A stretch of DNA of 64,000 bases from Setaria digitata (taxonomy: Eukaryota; Nematoda; Chromadorea; Rhabditida; Setariidae). Under the pieces are notes generated by a model. The model made no database searches and was not told where the DNA came from. It saw nothing but the letters and a program-made list of their open reading frames with translations. The position numbers were made by a program, and so were the translations under genes. Positions 35,536-48,275 of this stretch are shown here, in pieces (within the stretch, counting starts at the first letter, position 1; every line of letters begins with the position of its first letter). The stretch lies in assembly GCA_003640385.1 (NCBI GenBank), contig RCAB01000020.1:310001-374000 (forward strand), read 5' to 3'.

Positions 35536-38512
35536 ATGTCTGTGGAAACGGATCAACAAGCAGTAGGTGAACAGAGAGCGGAAGAGGTAGCAACTGATAA
35601 AGCTACAGCAAATAACAGTGAGGATGGCAACACAGAAAACACTAACGGCGATAGCGCAAGAGCACTATCGGGGAACGGTGTAGATGTGAAAGAAATGTCA
35701 AGCAGTATGGACTCACAGATGAATACTCAGCAAAAGATTATTGAGCAAGTTGAGGTAAAAGTAGTTATTCTGTTTTCAAGTCCTTTTCATTTACTTTTTA
35801 AATTGTCAAGCTTCCGGTCACCTAGCTTTCGGCTTCCCAAGTAACTATTTACATCCTAAAAAATTTGCTCTAATCGCTATTCAGCCTTGATCGAATTTCG
35901 AATTAAGTAGAAGGGTAAGGTTATTAACTTATGCAAAAAGTTACAATTTTTATAAAATAGAAAGGAAGTCTGAATGGTCTTGTCACCATTCCCATTATTT
36001 CCAGTATTATTTTGGCGATATCAATTTACCCCGAGATCGATTTCTACAAGAAGAAATCAAAAAAGATGATGGATGTAAGTGCTTTTATTGGCTTTTTAGG
36101 AAATGTCTTTTATTCTACGCTTTATAATTGAACCTTCAAGGAAAAGAAGAGAACAGTGTATTTCCAGAGCTTGGTTTCTTCTTTTTTTGTTTTTGCTGAA
36201 GTCAGGGCTGAATTCTTCGTCATTTTCGTTTTAAAGACTAACCGTTGTTTTGGGTTTAGGGATTCAGCTTACAACGATGTTAAAGTTTAAACGCTTGGCA
36301 CAGATCTGCTCTGACTCCACAATAATCAGTGAATCCTTGAAACATTCTAAACTAATGCAAGTTTCTGAAGATGGGACTAAAATACGGCGCAACCCAGAAG
36401 TACTATTGCCAGAAAATTCTCTTGAGTACTGGCAAATTGTGAAACGACGCACTGTATATATTGTGAGTTGCATTTTGCTTCTTTAATAACCCATGATTGG
36501 AGAAAGAATAGGTTCTGTTATTTTAGCATTCCATAAATCATTATAGCCCATAAAATATTTCTTTCGAAGAGTTTGTAAATCGAAGAAAAGTGAAGGGGGC
36601 TCATGATTCAGAGACAAAGCCCATGTTTTATAGATTGCTATGAATTAATTCATTTCTTTTGATTTGAACAATCTTTTATATTATGAAGTTGGGTATTTAC
36701 CACAGAATATTAGTTGCGAAAAAAGTGACAAGTAAACAAATGATGCAAATATAATAAGTGAAAAATAAAGTGATGTTACATTACTATTAAAAGTATAGTT
36801 TATTAATTAAACTATTAATTAAATTGAGTAAAACATACAATTGAATAAAAAAGACATTTAAGTTAAAAATGGATATGTGCAATAAATTTGAGAAATTGTT
36901 AAAGAAAAAGCAATAAAAGGTATATGTTTTATTATATTAAAGAACTTTAGTAAATGCACTGTATTATTTTTTTAGAAAGGTTTCGGTCGAGATACGAAAT
37001 TGGATGATATTTTAAGTTTTGTGAAGCAATTTGGAAGTGTTGAAAATGTCATGATGCGTCGTGAAAAATCGGAAAAGCGAGCTTTCAAAGGTTCTGTGTT
37101 CGTCACCTACAAAAATCAGGAGACAGCTGAAGCTTTCGTCAACAGCAATGTAAAACAATTCAATGGAAACGATCTTCTGAAAATGATGCAGTATGGTTTT
37201 CTAGCCTTATCAGTATTTTTAATCTTACTCTTATGTTCGATTACTGTTACAGAGATTAATAGTTTAAGTCTTAAGACTCACAAAAGTACATGAAAGATAA
37301 TTTTATATAATACTGTTCAGGGGGTAGTGCTGGCTACGACTATAGATACAAGGATGAGGGTGTAGGACAGATACTTTTTTTTTTTTATTTACTATGTTTA
37401 ATTCCTTTCCTATTACTGATGTATTCAGAAATGATTACTGGGCAAATAAGCAAAAAGAACTGAAAGAGAAACGACTTGCGGCTCGCGCTGCTAAGCAGGC
37501 TAAAAAGGTTCCGATCAACTCTTCGTTATATTCTTCAGACAGAATCACATTTCTACTGTGCAAATTCCTTTATGTTTTTGCAGTTTTCCTCCATGTTAAT
37601 GCTTTATTTTTAGAAAGCTGCAGAAGCAGAGTCAAAGAAAAAGAACCTGGAAATAGTATGTTTTGTTAAAGGACTAGTACTATCAGTGGAAAATCTCCCG
37701 AAAGAAGGCTGTGATCTCGCAAAAGTTAAGGAGTTTTTCAAACAGTTCGGTGATGTACAATATGTTGTGTACGAAAAGGGGGATGAAAAGGTCGATAACT
37801 TTCTCGATCTTGGTTTACTTTGTTTTTCTTTACATTTTTAAATGGTTTAGTAACTTATCACTTGAACGTGGCATGTAACTTTATGACTTGACAATTTCTT
37901 TTTTTTGTTCGCAGTACTGATAAGTTATGTTTAGGCCCAAATTCGTTTTGGTGGTGAAGAAAACGGTGCTGATATTGCATGGAAAGCAGCGGTAGAAAAA
38001 GGAGAGAATGGAAAAGTGATGTTTGGCGAGAACGAACTCAAAGGAACAGTGCTTCAAGGAGAGGAAGAAGAAGAATATTGGAATAATTTTAGTAAAAAGA
38101 AGGCTGATAAGCAGGCGCGGATAGCGAAAAATCGGCGTGGAGCGAAGGTTCGAGGCCGTGGTCGAGAGCGCAACGATGCACGGAATGGTGAAACACGAGG
38201 TGAAAAGGTAAATGTTCAAAGCATTAATTCACCGTATTTCTGCTGGATATTTAAAGAGAAAAAAAAGAGAATCTGATGAATTTCTTTTTTTTCGATGTAA
38301 TTTGTAACTACGTTTCATAATCTACTCTCTGATAAAATACGAATGTTTTATGACCATTGATGTATTATTTGGCACTTTTACAGAGATCAGCTGAAAAAAC
38401 GACTGAAGATACACCTGAAAAAAAAATGAGAGTAACTGTAAACGAAGAGCCGAAGAAAGTAAACGAAGAGCCGAAGAAAGCAAACAAGATAGTGTTTGCA
38501 GATTCAGACTAA
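35536..38512 (+). CDS. SSB: La autoantigen homologue (La/SSB), 8 exons
   Basis: Exons 35536-35754, 36005-36074, 36260-36462, 36976-37190, 37429-37507, 37614-37790, 37935-38207 and 38384-38512 join to 454 residues. La proteins bind the 3' UUU-OH end of new RNA polymerase III transcripts in the nucleus, protect them and chaperone folding. An acidic Ser/Thr-rich leader of about 70 residues precedes the La motif ([19 protein letters not shown], then TTMLKFKRL and GTKIRRNPE). RRM1 follows with [16 protein letters not shown] and the RNP1-like FKGSVFVTY, then a basic helix ([15 protein letters not shown]). A second, La-type RRM ([21 protein letters not shown]) comes next. The tail is Arg/Lys-rich with RGRGRERN and ends with KKMRV, a tandem VNEEPKK pair and FADSD. 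Length and order match the family (human La is 408 aa; the leader is longer here). The gene lies tail to tail with STE24. Confidence 0.97.
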
Positions 38513-38629
38513 CCTATTTATACGATGTTGACCTCGTAGTAGGGTTTTGGGTCATCATCCTTCCTCTTTATTCAGTCTCTTGGCAACTTGTTCTTTGTTA
38601 ATGTTGATTCGTTATGTTTTTTACCGAGA

Positions 38630-38635
38630 AATAAA
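38630..38635 (+). terminator. Poly(A) signal of the La gene
   Basis: AATAAA lies 118 bases after the La stop codon, the only canonical signal close to it. The stop-to-stop distance to the converging STE24 gene is about 0.8 kb. Confidence 0.7.
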
Positions 38636-39327
38636 AAACTCTTATATTTGTGAAACACTGAGGGCATATACTGTCTTGGCTTTATAATTTATTCTGTGAC
38701 ACCATCCTCTACACTTGTTCGTTCTCGGATAGCTTTTTATTCTATCCCCTTACCAAGCCACACGACATAGAGCTTGCTCGCTTTACTCTCCTCCTGTTAA
38801 AAGGTCTGATTAGAGGCCAGTGTTCTACAGATGAAAAGGACAATAAAATGAGGAGTGGGATTGCGCTCTAACATTTTCGCGTCACATTTTTTCAACATCC
38901 TAAAACAGATCCGAAATTTTTATGCACTTGTTTGATATAACTTAGGTATTGGCCGATTGATTTTATTCGCGGGAGTCGCGGCTACCCTCAGTGCCGTTAA
39001 ATGATAAAATGCAATAAGCAACCCGAATTTACCGACAAAACAAACCACGATAAACTTCCATTAATACGGTCCAGGGTGGGAAGAGATGCTTTCCAAGAAG
39101 TTTCGATTTAACGATTTATACTTGAATAAAGCTATATTAGAATAAAAGAGTATACGTTTTACATAATTTATATTACCGTCAATAAAATTAACAGATTTAT
39201 ATGTCACAGATAATATAAAAATTTTAACAAAATCAACAAACAGGGAGTTAAAGTATGAGAACAGAAAACTGAAAATAAGCAGAGACCGGGAGCTACTTCA
39301 ATAAATCAGTATATTGGTTCAGTCAAA

Positions 39328-41253
39328 TCACTTAGCTTTCTTGAGGGCAGTAATCCGTTCTAATATTGATGGATGTGACTGATTGAACATCGAGTACAAC
39401 GGATCATCTATCGGCAGTAACAAGTTATCCTTCCCAAGTTTAATTAGCGCTCCACGCAGCTCATCACCATAACCAAGCTTTTCCGAAAAACGGTCCGCTG
39501 AGAATTCCAAACGCCTTGATATTAGCTATAAATACAGGAATGAGTAATCGAAAATTTAGCTCCCATTCAAAGAATAAATGTCGCACTAGCGAAGATAGGC
39601 GTTTACAGTCTCTTCCCCATCTTAACAATAAAATAAAAAAGCGATTAACCCATGTCCATCTTACTTTTTTTTTTGAAATACAAACACACGTATTTGGATG
39701 ACTGTATTATTAAAAAGGAAGACCAACCGTAGACAAAAATGAAAAAAGTTCATTGTACGGAGCGGTGATGTATTGAAAAACAATCATAAATCCAATTATA
39801 GTTGGTTTCGAGTCATAAAAGCCAAATGCATGGAAAAGAGATGTAGCACGATAGAACTTTGCAAATATAGCAAGCAACAGTAATAAATTTATCTAAACAG
39901 CACAAAATAAAACCTCCATCTTATTCGTGAAGATTCACAAACTGATTTGTCTATTTCAAATATGTTAGCATCACAAAAAAAAAAAAATTTTTTTACTTTC
40001 GGAAAAATTCCCTTTTGACGGGATCTCTCTCCTTCGTAAAAGGCTTAACCGAGAACCGATAAAACATTACCTCAGTAAAAACGAGATGAATAACTGCGTG
40101 CCATAAAGCCCAATGCCCAAGCTCGTGGCCAAGTACGGCTAAGATTTCACTATCTTTCATCCCTGGTTTGCGCTCGATTATTTTTCCGTTGTCCTTATCC
40201 TTACTACAATTTTCTTCCTCATTCTCCTGAGAAATATGAAATATACCTGTTAGCACGAAAATTCATTTATTACTACTATCGTGAAAAAATCAGTGATCAA
40301 TAAACACAAAAGCGCTATAAAATATCTCGCCTTTTAAAACACTTATTTACTAAATAACAAATTTTCTTACGTAACATCACATTGAAATAATAAGACTTCA
40401 ACTCCTAATCTAGCTTAAGATAAATGCAATTTTTACAAATGAAAAATAAATATTAACAGGGGGAAAGCATGCGCTCTCTTTCAGTTTCACTTTCATCTCT
40501 TCATCAAATAATGTATCGTAGAGTACAATACGTTTATTGTTCCAAAATCCATACATATAGGCGTTACTATGTGCGGAGCGTTTTGAACCTAAAATATAAT
40601 ACCTTTAATACATAATATTAGAATTACAAAAGTGTTCCGCAATTTTTATCAATTTATAAAGAAGAATTCGAATCTATTCTGCAATTTTACCGTGAACGAC
40701 GAACAATTTCTTCAGTGGAAAATTCACAGTTTCAGCAAGTTTCTCAATTTTTTGTTTCAGCTCGCTGTCGGGAAGCAGAACATATTTGTCGAATAATGGA
40801 GCTATGAATTCGGGATAAACAGTCATTAACAGCTGAAAGTTTTGTATTTCACGTTTCCTTTGAATATGAAATTGTAATAGAACAATTTTCAACACCCTGA
40901 TGGCGAGAAACTTACAAGAATGACGACTGAGAGAAAGATCCAAACATAAAAGAAGAAATACGGTCCACCACGTTCCACAATGTATACAACTGCAGCCACA
41001 ATTGGTGCCATAATAAATAATGATACAGCTGTCTTCTTCACTTTATCTTTTAGGAAGAAGCTCAGTGTCTACAAATACTCAAATTGTTTGATTCTTAGAA
41101 AAGAAATTTAATTAAAAGTGGACAAACTATATTATAATATATTATATATATATATGTTATAATATAATATTTATATAATATTATAATATATTATATATAT
41201 ATGTTATAATATAATATTTATATAATATTATATATATAATATATTATAATAAC

Positions 41254-41303
<50 letters not shown>

Positions 41304-42660
41304 TGTATTATAATATATATTTTGTTACATATGAAATAAATATTATATTATATATAACATGTATTAATATATATTTGTTTATTGTATATATGAAATAAAA
41401 GACCTTTTTGTAAAGGAACTCGGCAAATTATAATATTTAATACTTAGAAGAAAATCTTTTTTTTTTTTTTTTCAGAGATAAGGATGCAATATATATGGGT
41501 CTCATCATTATTTAAGAAAATTATCTTCCCATTTCATTTAAACAACCTAACGTCACTGAAAATTCCAGTTATATAAGAAACAGACCTGCTTGTTAAAGCC
41601 ATGCTTCTCTTCGATCACTAATGTATCATAAAGTTGCCACGGCATACTAGTCAGACATTCAATAACTGACACCATGGATATAAAGATTACTGTCTGAGCA
41701 ATCTGAAAAACTTGAGTTCTTTTTTTGTGAAATCATGCGAGAATGCTTGTAAAGCACAATTAATTTAAGTCATCAAATGAGGTGAACATATCCCGTCCCA
41801 TCTTCCCTTAACGAAAAATGAAAATTCACTGATCAAAATGGTTAAAGTTTACTTCGCTAGTAAACCCAAATCTCGTATTGATGGCTCCGCTTTTGTCCCA
41901 TAAAATATGAGGTATACAGAACACCAGAACAGCCTGTAATTTCCAAAATTTGAATGCTGTAAAAGCACTTTAAATGGATAAACCAAATATCTGATTAGTA
42001 AACTACTATAGTATGGCAGACAAAGAATCTCTGAGAATGACAACTTACCATTAACTCTAACTGTGAATATATAGCGTATACGAATGAAAAACGATGTTTG
42101 TCAAGTCTATATATCCGTGCTTTTCGGTATTCTTCTTCGCTAATTATTTCACTTGCTTCATCTGGGCGCTTCACTGTGTCACGATGAACACGATACTAGA
42201 ATAATACTTTCACAACCAATACGATACATGCAGCACTCCTCTTCGTAAGTGTATTTATGGTATATATAACATCACAGCACCTAAGCCTTCACATTAAAAA
42301 TTCTTTCAACTAGATGGAGGCTATTAAGCTTCCGGTGATGATGGTAACCTTGTACTAGAATAAAAAATAAATGTCTAGCAGAGTAAAAGAGTACAGCGTC
42401 TATCCTGATCTGCACGTCGAAAGTACAAAATGGGTAGGCGCAAAATCGGCTTTTCGGAAGACAATCAATAGTTGGAAAGCTGGGACAGTGTTCAACAATC
42501 CAAAAGCCACTTATTTTCTCCTTTCTATAAATTAATAATCCCTGCACTAAAATAATACAAGATTTTATGAACTCACCTGTCGTGCAGAAAGATAGATATC
42601 CCATAAGAATATTGACCACGTAATAAGTATGATCAACCAAAACATCATAAGCTCAGACAT
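39328..42660 (-). CDS. ZMPSTE24: CAAX prenyl protease 1 (STE24/ZMPSTE24), 10 exons
   Basis: Exons 42660-42577, 42195-42049, 41933-41853, 41702-41586, 41068-40916, 40832-40691, 40588-40458, 40226-40071, 39892-39728 and 39525-39328 keep frame throughout and give 457 residues (human 475). It is a multi-spanning ER/nuclear-envelope zinc metalloprotease. It clips the C-terminal tripeptide from farnesylated proteins and, in animals, matures prelamin A. The zinc site HELGH is at about 319-323, and the third ligand Glu lies in LEFSADRF at about 399. Other family marks are [49 protein letters not shown] and [17 protein letters not shown], with SHPSILERI near the end. The protein starts with a membrane helix. 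The insert before HELGH is Glu/Lys-rich, as in other members. The donor after exon 7 (CCCCCT|GTTAAT) is weak but is the one that keeps phase. An intron between exons 4 and 5 holds a large TA repeat. Confidence 0.97.
41127..41400. repeat. AT/TA microsatellite inside a STE24 intron
   Basis: This stretch is almost pure A/T. It contains two copies of an imperfect unit rich in TTATAATATAATATTTATATAA and an uninterrupted TA run of roughly 50 bases around 41250-41302. It sits in the intron between exons 5 (41068-40916) and 4 (41702-41586). The length is probably variable and prone to assembly error. Confidence 0.9.
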
Positions 42661-43968
42661 TGCATTAGCAAGGAAACATTTCTAAAAGAATACTCTCATT
42701 CGCTTGGTAAAATAACTACCTTCACCTTCTGATTAGAGTCTAACTTAGAATCGGTTTACAGAAACACCGAACAAACTCAAGTCACAGGCTCTTTCATATC
42801 AAAAAAATGCCTTCGAAAGCCTCCCACCCTACCACGCCTGAATAACGTTTCATCAGACAATACAAGCTAAGATCAAACGACTCCTGGTTTTAAAGCTATA
42901 TAACACCAGGCAAAGTTGTTTGCTTTAAATGAAAGACATATGTCGCTATCCGCAGAAGACAGATTGGAAGATCACCGACAGCTAATTATTCTAATTTTAT
43001 TCATATCACAAATAAATGACCAACCAAGGAAAAAATAAAAAAGGGATCGATAACACGTAAATTTCGAAACACTGTTGTTTTTGTGCATACTGAGGATTTT
43101 CAGCACATCATATTTACTGAAGTCTGACTTCTGACCAGATCAGCTCTTAAGCGACAATGAAAAACGGGATAATCGATCCTTGAAGCAATAAAAATGAAGA
43201 CGTAAAATTATTTCGTATCATCAATTTACCGAGACCTGAATACAACTTGCGTCACCTAATCTACTAACAGTTCCTGCCTAAAGAAATAAGAAAATACAAT
43301 ATTTTTTTTACAGCAGGCAAGGAAATGATACTTTACTTGAAAAAAAAAAAAAAAAAAAAAAAAAACAATACAATGCAAAATGAACGCAATATCTACAATA
43401 CAATCAAATTACACGACTTAAAGCAGCAGAGTTCATGAATGGGATTAACCCAATTGTTTTAGCAAATAAGATTACAGTGACTGTAGTCAAATTGGCCAGA
43501 GTACGCTGTGAAATGAAGCCATATCAATAAATAACGAAATCGAAACATTTTGTATATTTGTAGGATGGCATACAAACCACAGAGATGAAAAACATATACA
43601 CTTTATTTTACAATTCAGTGGCATTTATAGTGATTATGCATTTCGTTTCACTATGAAATAAATTAACTACTATTGTACGTGCGAAACTAATATGCATTCT
43701 AAACCTGATAAATACGAGCTTTGCAGAAAACAGGATTTCCTAACAAGTTATGCAAGTTTCTATTCCATGGGATACGTTAAAAATTTTTTTTGACGACATC
43801 AGATGGTAAGCAGAGATAAATGATACTAACGAAAAAAGAAAGAAGTACTTAGCAATGAAAGAACGAAGTGCAGTAAATAGATAAGTTAATGAGAGACGGC
43901 GCTTGGATCAAGAGTTCAATTAATATGAATATTTGCTGGTATTACAACTAGTCAGTTTTAAATATTCA
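42661..43968. other. Intergenic between STE24 and UBE2Q
   Basis: About 1.3 kb with no gene seen. It includes a long A-run near 43339-43365, which may be an assembly or slippage hotspot. It should contain the STE24 promoter and the UBE2Q 3' UTR. Confidence 0.5.
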
Positions 43969-46218
43969 TTATCCATCTGCTTGAGGCGGTGTAAACCAGC
44001 CAGACTTTGCATGGGTTTGCACAAGTAAAGAAAATGCTTGTTGAGCTCGTGCCAAAGTATATTGTCCCTTAATTGAGAAATTGATGCGTGCCTATAAATC
44101 AAACAATAACAATAATACACATAGTGAAACTTTCTTTTTTTAAAGGAAAAAATTTAATGACATTTGTTTCATATAACAATTTCGCCCACTTCGTAAGCAA
44201 TCAGAAAAACATGAATTCAATTCTAAGATATGAAGTGTCTAGAAAACAGTTTCTTAAAATGGGAAGGTATCATTTGTAATAAAGTACAAGCAGACCTTTC
44301 CTTTCACTAAAGTAGCAGCAATTTGCAAGATTAAAGATTCGATACTATAAGCACTTGACCAGCCTTGCCTAGTCAATAGTTCCATGCAAATAGCACCGCC
44401 TCCCAGAACAAATCCATTCGTAATTGTTGGAGAAACTAAGCGTACGAATGGAGGTTCGAAACTAAAATATCATGTAGTCAGTTTAACAATTCAAACTTCG
44501 ACAATCTTTGATCAAAGCCTTCTACAAGCTAAGTAAATCTTCTGCAGCAAAGGAAATTTAGGAATCCAATCAAAAAAATTTGAGCTGACTGGTTCTAAAA
44601 ATATTTTTATATACACAAACAAAGTCAAATAACAAACGGAAATGTATCCTTGAAAAGGAAATGGAACAAGAGATAGTCCTGTGATTCCTTTCTTTTCATC
44701 ATTTTCATATCATGAGCTAGATTGCTGTCAGGATCCACCCTTCAATGATAAAAATTGTACTGGGTGCAAAAAATTCACATAAATCATGAAAAAGCAATAA
44801 AGAAAACATTTGGCTTTTAGTAAAATAAACTAGACAAACAGGACTTACTTTTTTAATTTCACATGCCACTCATAGAGACTATCCATTATTAGTTCCACCG
44901 AGTATACACCTAAAATAACGATTAATGATTACTCGAAATGACTAGTTGAAAAACTTATATGTAAAGCCAAAAACAATGCAAGTGATGGATAGTAAAGTTA
45001 TTTACCATTCTTAAAATGGTCTGAACGATATATATCTTTCAGTTCCTTCATCAGTCTATCGGTAGCTGTGACAGAACCAGCAGCAGCACCCGTCAGGTGC
45101 TGTTCACGCTGTACATGGTTAAGCCTCGCAAATACTGCCTTCTGTTCTGCTGATAAATCCTAGAATGGAGCAGGAAGCAAAAAAGCATACTAAATATTAA
45201 TGGAGAAGCAGCTTGCAAGTACAATGAAAATGCAAAGAGAAAATTAGGATGATACTTCTTCATCACCAGCATCTTTGCGTGATGTCGTTTCTTCCTCCAT
45301 TAAAATGTAGTCATCGTCACTCTCCATTCCCTCATCTCGTTCATCTCCAACCTACAAATTATAGGGAAAAACATCTCCAAAAAATCAAGTGGACGCCTCA
45401 AAAACTGGGAAAATGAATTCCCAATTTCTTTTTGATGAAATTTTCATGTTTTAGAAGACCCCGAAAAAACTTCCATTTATGAGTCGACTTTCTGCAGTGA
45501 CGGAATTAATTCACTAAGCAGAATTCAATATTTTCCTTCTATATATTAAAGCACATATTGAAGACATAGCAAAAAGATTGGAAAAAAAATATTTTCATAG
45601 AGTTTTGAAGCACAAATATGCTCACAGACAACAACTTACGGGACCAATTGAAATCAATTCCGTAGGTATAGTAACATTGTAGTAAGAACACAAGCGTGAG
45701 ACAAGTTCATGTGTCTGTGGTAAAATGTAGCAAGGTGCTTCTGCTTCAGTTAATGACTGCAAAATCGCTGTAACTGTTGTATCATCACACTCACTAAACC
45801 ATATCGGTGCAACGTGTGGATAATTTTCCTGTAATAATATCCTCGCATAGCAAATCCAAAACTCAACTGAATTTTATTATGAGAAAACACATCTTTACAA
45901 GGATATGCAAAACTATCCGTCAAAACTTTCTCTAATAGTGATTACTTTATGAAGGTCTCTTAAAAAAATACGAAACATACTAGAACGTTGGCAGTGACGA
46001 CAATTGGTTTATTTTGAGGACTGATAAACTGCACAGTAATTTCATCAACTGATGCTGAAAGTACCTGAAATAAAGTCATTGTTAGAACTATTCAACAGAA
46101 TCATATTTTTCATATTTCTTCCCAGTTATAACCGACAAACCTGAAAGCGTTCATGCTCCTTGGGAAACAGAGACTCTAGTGTTGCAACATCCTGTCTCAG
46201 CTTCTGAAGGCATGCCAT
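43969..46218 (-). CDS. Ubiquitin-conjugating enzyme E2 Q (UBE2Q family), 9 exons
   Basis: Exons 46218-46141, 46064-45981, 45828-45640, 45351-45256, 45159-45006, 44909-44849, 44739-44638, 44461-44296 and 44091-43969 join in phase to 350 residues. Length is closer to human UBE2Q2 than to UBE2Q1. E2Q enzymes take ubiquitin from E1 as a thioester and pass it to substrates. The N-terminal half resembles the RWD-like module of the family ([29 protein letters not shown]). An acidic linker ([20 protein letters not shown]) comes next. The UBC core holds [26 protein letters not shown] and [17 protein letters not shown]. The active-site Cys is at about 280 in [20 protein letters not shown], followed by LVKGKARINF. 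The protein ends WFTPPQADG, the usual family end. Start at ATG 46218, directly before the RWD-like part. I cannot assign Q1 or Q2 orthology; invertebrates usually have one. Confidence 0.96.
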
Positions 46219-48275
46219 CGTATAGTATAACAAACAAAACTAAACCAATATCAAAAATTGATTATTCCGATCCTCTACTATATTAATTATTCTGAAAATA
46301 TGAGATACTGTGAGGACAGCAGAACATAATTTCAACATCGAGCAAAATTAATTTAACTGCCAATAAAACCGCTAAAGAAATTTTAGCTCAGGTAGTACCC
46401 TCGAAGAGATAAAAGCTGAAGAACAGCCATCGAGTTTATATGTATTAACCGATCTAGAATAGCATTTGAGAGGAAGTATCACTAGTTTCTGTCCCAGTCC
46501 TTATTGTTGCTAATTTCCTCCTACCCCATATAATTATTACAACAATTTCTGAATCTGCTAATATGCTTGAACAAAAGTTAAGCTTACAGCGCAAACGTTA
46601 ACTGATTCAAAATCCTAGTCATATTTCTGTCACTACTTCTGCTCAAAGCACCACATTCATGGGTTCCCGTCCCTCCCAATAAGCAGAAAAGTGCAGAAAA
46701 AAAAAAAAAAATTCAAAATAAGCCACCGCTAAATTCGCTCTGCCCGAAGAAACTCAAAGGAGTATCTCAAAAACTCTAACTACCCATCTATGCATAACTA
46801 ACGGAATGTTCCAGTTTAAGTGAAAACTGCTGCTGTTGATGCACATGCCCCACACTTAACCTTCTCCGCGTACACTAGCCATCCTTTGTAACTTTGTAAT
46901 ATCAATATAAATCTACTCGGAGATCAAAGAATAATATCCCAATCAAAAATAAAAGGCCCCTCCCTCAACCTTCCTTATCCACGAATTGAAACCTCGTCGC
47001 ATAATCCCGACAGTTTTCTAACACCCAACATGATTATCTATTCCGACCGGAATTCATGATTACCCATTTCACGGCCTTCTTTTGATGCCACGAGCCACAG
47101 TGAAAATTTTTTTGATAGTCCGTTTTTCAGCAGCGAGACCTCGAGGTAAGCGTCGTGTCCTAATAATTAGCGAGAAATTGGAACCTTCATATGATCTTCT
47201 AGCTTGCTCTCATCTGTCCGTCCTGATTTACACACACACACACATATATATATCGGACTAGTCTAATGCAGCATTAGAACTTCAAGTATTTACTCAAAAA
47301 ATATTGTAAAACAGTAGACCAAAAGAGATAGAATTGATTTTGTGAGTGTGTATGCAGTGAATCATGCATAATCATTGATAAAATATGTATGAAATGAGCG
47401 ATGAAGTCCAGCAGAATGTGTTGAGAATGAGTGATTTGTAACACGGGTCAATATTAAAGCCCAGTCAAAAATGTTATTCGAAATGCAACAACAATTTTCC
47501 TATTATTACATCTAAGATACATTTAGGCTAATATCAAGGTAAGTATCTGTTGGATAAAAAAAATACATCACTACATAAAAGCAGAGGGTGCCAGGAGTTA
47601 GGATTGTTTTAATGAAACTTGAGATTTTCGGCAATAAACTTCTTATCATAATACCTAAACAGTGAAAGTGTCCTCTTCTATTGTTGGTGTCAACGAGATA
47701 TCGCATGAGTTGGCAACATCTGCGATGCATTAAGTCAAGTCCATCTTTAAGACATTTCTTATTTACTGCATAGATGAACTGCTGTTCAAGGAACTATCGT
47801 TTGACAAGAATCGCCTAAGCAAGGAGTTTCGGAATGCAAAAGCAAAAGCTGCTACAGTACATCTCCTTCATTAATACTATCTTCTCCCACATCTCAACAA
47901 CAAAATACAAAGAGGGGCATAAATATTACTGTTACTGTTGTTCATCGCTCATTTCAAGCATTGACGGTGACATCTTTGCGATTTGCTGTCCTTCAAAAAT
48001 ACATCTAGCCATCCACTTCCACTGATGATAGTACTGCTTCGTGAACAACAATGCGGTTGCTGTATTCCTTCTAAAACATTCGAGTGCTGATAAGATCACA
48101 CACTTTTATCTTAGCCTTTATTTCAATATACTATAACGGTAATGATTCACCATATTTCAAATCCACTACTACAATCTTCTGAACAAATGAAATTACAACA
48201 CGTTTTTACATGATATGAAATTCTACCGCCTTGAAGTTGAGCTTGAGTAATGATATTAATCTGTATTGTTGCTGG
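46219..48275. other. Intergenic between UBE2Q and TOLLIP
   Basis: About 2 kb with no convincing gene. It contains a short (CA)n/(TA)n run near 47231-47253. A minus-strand ORF at 47512-47730 has no recognisable motif. I looked here for the missing CUE domain of TOLLIP and did not find it. Confidence 0.5.
48117..48122 (-). terminator. Likely poly(A) signal of the TOLLIP gene
   Basis: TTTATT on the plus strand is AATAAA on the minus strand, about 155 bases after the TOLLIP stop codon. Its position supports the short gene end. Confidence 0.55.
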
